In this document: positions 59,171 to 64,000 of the stretch, in pieces
Numbering within the stretch: position 1 is the stretch's first letter
Layout of the letters: every line of letters begins with the position of its first letter
Assembly (NCBI RefSeq): GCF_902150065.1
Contig: NC_043990.1
Location: 20,935,699-20,999,698, forward strand
Reading direction: 5' to 3'
DNA: 64,000 nucleotides
Origin: Myripristis murdjan
Taxonomy: Eukaryota; Chordata; Actinopteri; Holocentriformes; Holocentridae
Program-made: the position numbers and the translations under genes
The notes under the pieces: model-generated
What the model was told of the DNA's origin: nothing
Databases searched by the model: none
What the model saw: the letters and a program-made list of their open reading frames with translations, nothing else

Positions 59171-61756
59171 GGGGGCACCATATAGTTTCAGAGCAGGTTC
59201 AAGGACAAAGGGTAAAAAAAACAAAAAAACAAAAAAAAAAAAACAGATTTTTTATTTAAAAAAAATAATTTTTAAAAAGAAACATGCTGTCAATAGCCTA
59301 AGTAGGAGTCATTTGATAAAGTGAGATAAAGAGATAGTTCACAGGTAGTTCTGAACCAACAGGCCTTTTCATGTGTTTGTGTGCCATTTGAAGTTAGTCA
59401 GTCAGCAATATTAGACTATCATAGCTTAGTTGTTGGATGTCTGAGAGATCAAATAGTTCCTACATGATCCCACAGACATCCTTGTACTGAGATAAGCTAC
59501 AGTAAGTGGGGTACCATTTACTCAGCTTTGGTCTCAGGGGTGCACACAGTCTCAGACTTTCAAAATCCCTGATTTATACTACATTTTAATTTCCCTACTC
59601 AGTCTTTTCTTCCATAGGTTTTATTTTGCATTCTTAGGTTTGCTCAAAACCCCAAAACATAACTAGAAATTAGCAATGAATGAGGTGTCCATTGTAGGGA
59701 AAAACAGTAATTCTGAAATGTATTTTTCAATTTCTCCAAAATTCAGAGGATCCAGTCTGTATAATGTTGTGGTAAGCTTTTTTTTTTTTTTTTTTTACCC
59801 TAAAAAGTACAACATGTTGTCCAAATTTTGTTTTGATGCTTTATAGTTTTCAGATGGTACATATCTTAGTCCATAGCAAAAAGGTTTGAAAGTTGACAGG
59901 TAAATTTCTCACAAAATGGGAGCTGTTTGTTTTCTCTCTGTCTCTCGTGGCAACTGCTATTCATTTACCATTGCCGCTGTGAAACTGGACACACCTAGTA
60001 GAGAACATCCAGCCTGGAGAAAAAAAAAAAATTGCAACATGGGAGCTGGAATGACGTCGTTCGCCATTCAGGCTCTGAATGCGTTAATGGCATTTTTAAA
60101 TGAACGAATGAGTCACTGGTGCTATATTTGCACCCAGAGCAGACAATGTGAGGAATGCTGTGTGTAAGATATAGAGGATTATAATGACAACCCACAGGGA
60201 ACTTTAATTTGATCCATGCCTCAAGATCCTGACATTATTGCCATTTTGCCACTGTTGCCATGTCCAAGGCTAACTCTGAGTGTCTGTGACTTTGTAGCGT
60301 TTGAAGTTCGAAGTCTCTCACTGGAAAAAGTATCTAACCGGCATCTGGTTTTGGTGATGAAGTAACAGCCTTAAGATGTTTTTTATGGCCGTGTTTTCTG
60401 TCTCTCTCTGTATTATCATTTTCCTCCCACCTCCCCGTCAGCCCTCCTCTTTGTGCTCTCTCTCTGTCATCCTCTCTGCGGCTCGCTCTCCCTCTCTGAC
60501 CTCGACTGCAGCCTGCAGACTATGGGGGTCAGGATTTACGATCCTGTCTCCAACACTTATCCAGAGACTTATCCGCAGAGGGCCTCCCTACCTCAAGCTC
60601 TCCCTTTGTTCTTTCACCGGGCTATCCAAGCACTCCTTCAAAGACCTTGCTCACCGCCACTGTAATTCTCTCTCCTTAATGTTTTTAATGTGCGTCCCTC
60701 TCAGCCCCGGCTGCCTTTTCATCTTTCCATTTTCTTGCTTTCGCTTCTGTCTCCCTCCTCTCCTCTCTGCCTCTCCCTGTCTGTCGGCTTGCTTGAAGAC
60801 AGGCAGTGCCTCCTTGTCGAGGTTTAATTGAACAGACTTTGCATCTCCCATCCTTAATGTCTTTTTGGACTGATCTTGCACCCTTAATGTTGCATGTTTA
60901 TCAGCTGCAGATCACTTTTATGAGACCTGCCAGATTTCTTGAAATGCTATGCTGCAGTGATAATGTCCGCCATGTCGTACTGTCTGTCTGCCTTGGGATT
61001 TCGTTGTCTTTTGTGGACGACTAATGAAGAATAAAGGAAGGAACTCACTGACAGAGAGAGATATATGGAGATAAATCCAAAGACTCAGAGATAAGAGAAA
61101 GATCGAGAGACGGGAGCGAGATAGGAAAAGGAAGCAGAGAGGCACAGGCCACAAAGAGACCCCTGATCCTCGCCTGTTTCCCTCCGTCGAGGATCTGGCA
61201 TCGTTCCCAGAATTCCGGCCCGGGACTGGGACACCCTCGGATTCTCGGGATGATTTGTGGGAACGCGCCGTTATCCCCCTGTTGAGCTGATTTATGTGGA
61301 GTTTTATCTTCCCCCTCACTTAGACATCAGCTGGGTCATCATCACAACACTCTACATGCCTGTATACTCAGCATGGAGACACATTCATCAAGGCCTTCTG
61401 ACGGGTTATAGTTTTATCAATGATCAAATCCATTTCTATGTGATCGCTGCATTGTGATGGATGGGAAGTGCAACTGACGCCAGGCAGACTGACACACAGG
61501 CTCGTATTATACAGTATGTGTGGCCACTGTAATCCCTGTACTGTTTTATTGTGGTTGTGGTGGGTAATGATGATAGCAGACCCAAATCTCTCATACGACC
61601 GCATCCAGTTAAAAGGTACCCGACTAAATAACCTCAACTTTATAGATAGAGGGTTCAGGAGAGAGAAGAGTATCAAAGGAGGTGAAGTAGGCCCAATGCA
61701 AACTGCAAACCAAAACACATATAAAGTGATCTATCTTTCCTCAGTATAAACTCTAT

Positions 61757-62090
61757 AAATTAAAGGAATAGTTCACCCAAAAGCTACATATTTTGTATCA
61801 TTTACTCACCCTGAGTCATCTTTAATACCCAATGAAAAAAGTTTTAAGTGCGTTTTATAGTCAAACATAAACATAATTTAAAGTGTGAATGTAAGTGCAG
61901 CAGCACTTACATTAAATCTTTTATACTTTTGCATTTTTTCTTCTTTTTTGTTTTTTTTTGTGTAAGTACACTGGTTTGGGACGTACTGAACGACGTGCGA
62001 TTAAAACCTTTCATTCTTTCTTTTGAACATTCAAGACAACTCAGGGTGAATAGATGATATAATAAAATTTCTTTAGGTTTTGTATAATCA
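61757..62090. mobile_element. Inverted-repeat (MITE-like) element
   Basis: AAAGGAATAGTTCACCCAAA followed by TTTACTCACCCTGAGTCATC is the left end of a repeat widely seen in fish. On the right, GACAACTCAGGGTGAATAGA (62035-62054) is the reverse complement of the left inner block at 16 of 20 positions. The interior of about 215 bp has no ORF. The outermost right terminus is not clear. Confidence 0.5.
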
Positions 62091-62125
62091 TATGAAAGCA
62101 TTTAATCTGTTACATATGGACACAC

Positions 62126-62130
<5 letters not shown>

Positions 62131-62165
<35 letters not shown>

Positions 62166-62172
62166 CACACAC
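62131..62172. repeat. (CA)n microsatellite
   Basis: A CA run of about 20 units. Confidence 0.97.
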
Positions 62173-64000
62173 TGAACAGTTCTCACCTCTCACTAAACCA
62201 TTTAATTTTGACCTAAATCTGTTACACCTTTGGTAGATTCCACATCACTAAATCTGCGAAGACTTCACCAACCAAATTATTTCTCTTTGACTTTGACTTA
62301 CTTTATCATCAATTAGTGCAGGTATTGTGCAGTCACAAATTCTGACAGGAACACTTTTGCCCACTCTCCCATACATTTTAAAAGAGACCTTGTATTTGTG
62401 CTTTGCTGTTTGCCAGGGTTTGGTAGTTTCATTGTAAAACCAGTAGATGGCACACTAGGTTTAAATTTTCCAAACCAGCTTGGAGATTTCTCTGTATCGA
62501 TCTCCTGGCTGAATTCTACTTCTTAAACTGTTAATTGTAATTCAGTGACTGTCAGTGTTTTGGTCTTTGGGTGAGCAGATGGATTTTGTGTCGCCTTCTG
62601 CTAAGTAACGTGGATCTCTGAATAACATGTTGCACATTGTCAAGGCCATGGTCCACCAGGTGGCGCTCTAAGACACTTGTTCTCTGCATTGTGTGCAAGG
62701 AAGGAGGAGCGCCAGTGAGGAGGCGGAGTGCTTGAAGAGGCTGTCCTAGCTGAAGAGGGAGTGTCCTGGTAAAAGGGGAGGTGTTTTGATGGCTGTCATG
62801 GCGGGGAGGGGCTATTAGCAGTAGCCAATCAGAGGTTTGTAGAAATTCACCAATGAGAGAAGGAGAGAGAAAGCCTGGGGAGGCGGCCAGGAAGCTGAGC
62901 AAATGACCCTTGATGAGAGAGAGGAGGTGGTGGAGGAGGAGGAGGAGGAGGAGGATGGGAAGGAGAAGGGGCCCTGGGAGAAGGGTGTGTGTAAGAAGTA
63001 TAGGGTTGGTTGAAAAATCTGCCACAGCACATGTTTTGGCTTATGTTTTTACTGTAAGATATATTTCTTTTCCCAAACATAAACGCAAAAGTGTTGAGAC
63101 AAATATCATATGGACGCCAGAGAAGATGAGCGATTGAGATGCAGCAATAAAGCTGAGCTAAAAATACTGCGATGACAGAAATAGAGAGGCCAGAACGAGG
63201 AGACGTGTTAAGGAAGGAATCACAGTGGTTTTGAACAGGAGAGTGCAATTAAACTTGACAACTGATAAGGAGGCAAAGAGGAGCAAGAGGGGAGGAAAAA
63301 ATGCAAATGGAAAACAAAAGGCAATATATCACAACTGTTGAGGAAAATATCTGCCCACAAGTTTGGTGTTTTTCTTTCTCCCACTTGATTTGAATGTTTA
63401 CACGGTCGTTTAGGTGGTGAGTGAGTTTCATGATCCTTGTGCCCTGAAATTCAAAGACATTGGTGTCAAAACAGAAATGTGCATTCCTTTTAATCATTCT
63501 TTTTACAGAAGTAAATTTTTTTTTGCAGCTATGTTGTACGTCTGATGAAGTGAGGATGAAGTGGGGGAAAAAAGGTAGAATAGAGGAGCACAAAGAGAGA
63601 GAGAAAGGCTGAGAAAGCAGTCTTTGCCTCAGTGTCTCTCCTGACCTCTGGGCCGTCACCTCGCTCCCAGTTGGATGGCCGGATTGGCTGCTGGTCAGCG
63701 GGTCACTGGAGGTCAAAGGTTACCTTGACACCCACACAGAGAGCTACACTGCAGCATGCACCCCCCCTGCCACCGTCTCCATGCAGCTGTACCCTGCGCA
63801 GCACCTAAAGCAAGAAAGAGAAAGACAGAGAGGGAGAAAGGAACATTGTATCAATCATATTTGTTTGCCTCCAAAACACATTTATTTGCACTTGTCCAAT
63901 GTGTTCCCATTATTTCATCGCTAATTGAAATTTAAGAGTCAAGTAAAAATCTTTTTCTATTAATAATTTCCCAGTAATAATATGTTCCACTCAAGCCATT

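Larger units (their letters stand above)
58242..64000. other. Region upstream of npvf; no supported gene
   Basis: The 5' flank of npvf is followed by AT-rich DNA, A/T runs near 59220 and 59780, the inverted-repeat element at 61757-62090, a (CA)n run at 62131-62172 and purine-rich GGA repeats near 62930. Long frames on either strand around 60.4-60.8 and 62.6-63.0 kb follow low-complexity sequence and match no family I know. Confidence 0.5.

Noticed and set aside
60376-60881. Overlapping frames of 70-150 codons on both strands
   Set aside because: Pyrimidine-rich low-complexity sequence (CTCTCT and similar) explains the open frames; no family match.
62552-63025. 157-codon minus frame with a leucine-rich run
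   Set aside because: The leucine run is the (GGA)n repeat read in reverse, and no start context or homology supports a membrane protein.
1-64000. CRISPR array, operons, bacterial promoters or terminators
   Set aside because: The window is vertebrate DNA with spliced genes; no direct-repeat/spacer pattern is present.

Overview
This is vertebrate nuclear DNA, almost certainly from a ray-finned (teleost) fish. It shows short-exon genes with GT-AG introns, many (CA)n/(GT)n microsatellites, L2 and Rex1/CR1-like LINEs, hAT and Tc1 remnants, and protein sequences closest in style to teleost orthologues. No bacterial, plasmid, phage or CRISPR features are present. All exon limits below were worked out by eye from splice signals, phase and protein continuity.

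Layout. 0-5.2 kb: a degraded minus-strand copy of the teleost SAMD3-like multigene family, with an L2 LINE in one intron. 5.6-12.4 kb: a transposon-rich stretch with an interstitial telomeric tract, a hAT tail, an RNase-H-type LINE tail, a short LINE 3' end, a 149-bp degenerate repeat and a long Rex1/CR1-like reverse-transcriptase ORF. 12.4-18.5 kb: gene-free, with microsatellites, a Tc1 remnant and a dispersed repeat. 18.5-21 kb: prr15 (+). 22-34 kb: wipf3 (+), seven coding exons, 461 aa. 34.2-36.9 kb: fkbp14 (-), four exons, 210 aa, tail to tail with wipf3. 37.9-46.1 kb: colq (-), 17 coding exons, 454 aa. 47.8-49.6 kb: a somatic-type cytochrome c gene (-), two coding exons, 104 aa. 49.7-56.4 kb: gene-free. 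56.4-58.2 kb: npvf (-), three exons, 188 aa, encoding three LPXRFamide peptides. 58.3-64 kb: no gene I can support.

The host genes do not form one pathway. prr15-wipf3-fkbp14 and cycs-npvf match two neighbourhoods of human 7p15-p14, while human COLQ lies on chromosome 3, so the block is chiefly informative about synteny. Individual roles are: actin regulation (wipf3), ER collagen folding (fkbp14), anchoring of acetylcholinesterase at the neuromuscular junction (colq), electron transport and apoptosis (cycs) and hypothalamic RFamide signalling (npvf).

I did not find a convincing new biological system. The most interesting leads are a TTAA-flanked inverted-repeat element inside wipf3, a hairpin at 50.6 kb, weakening of one heparin-binding site in colq, a divergent cytochrome c, and dinucleotide repeats that abut splice sites in wipf3 and colq.
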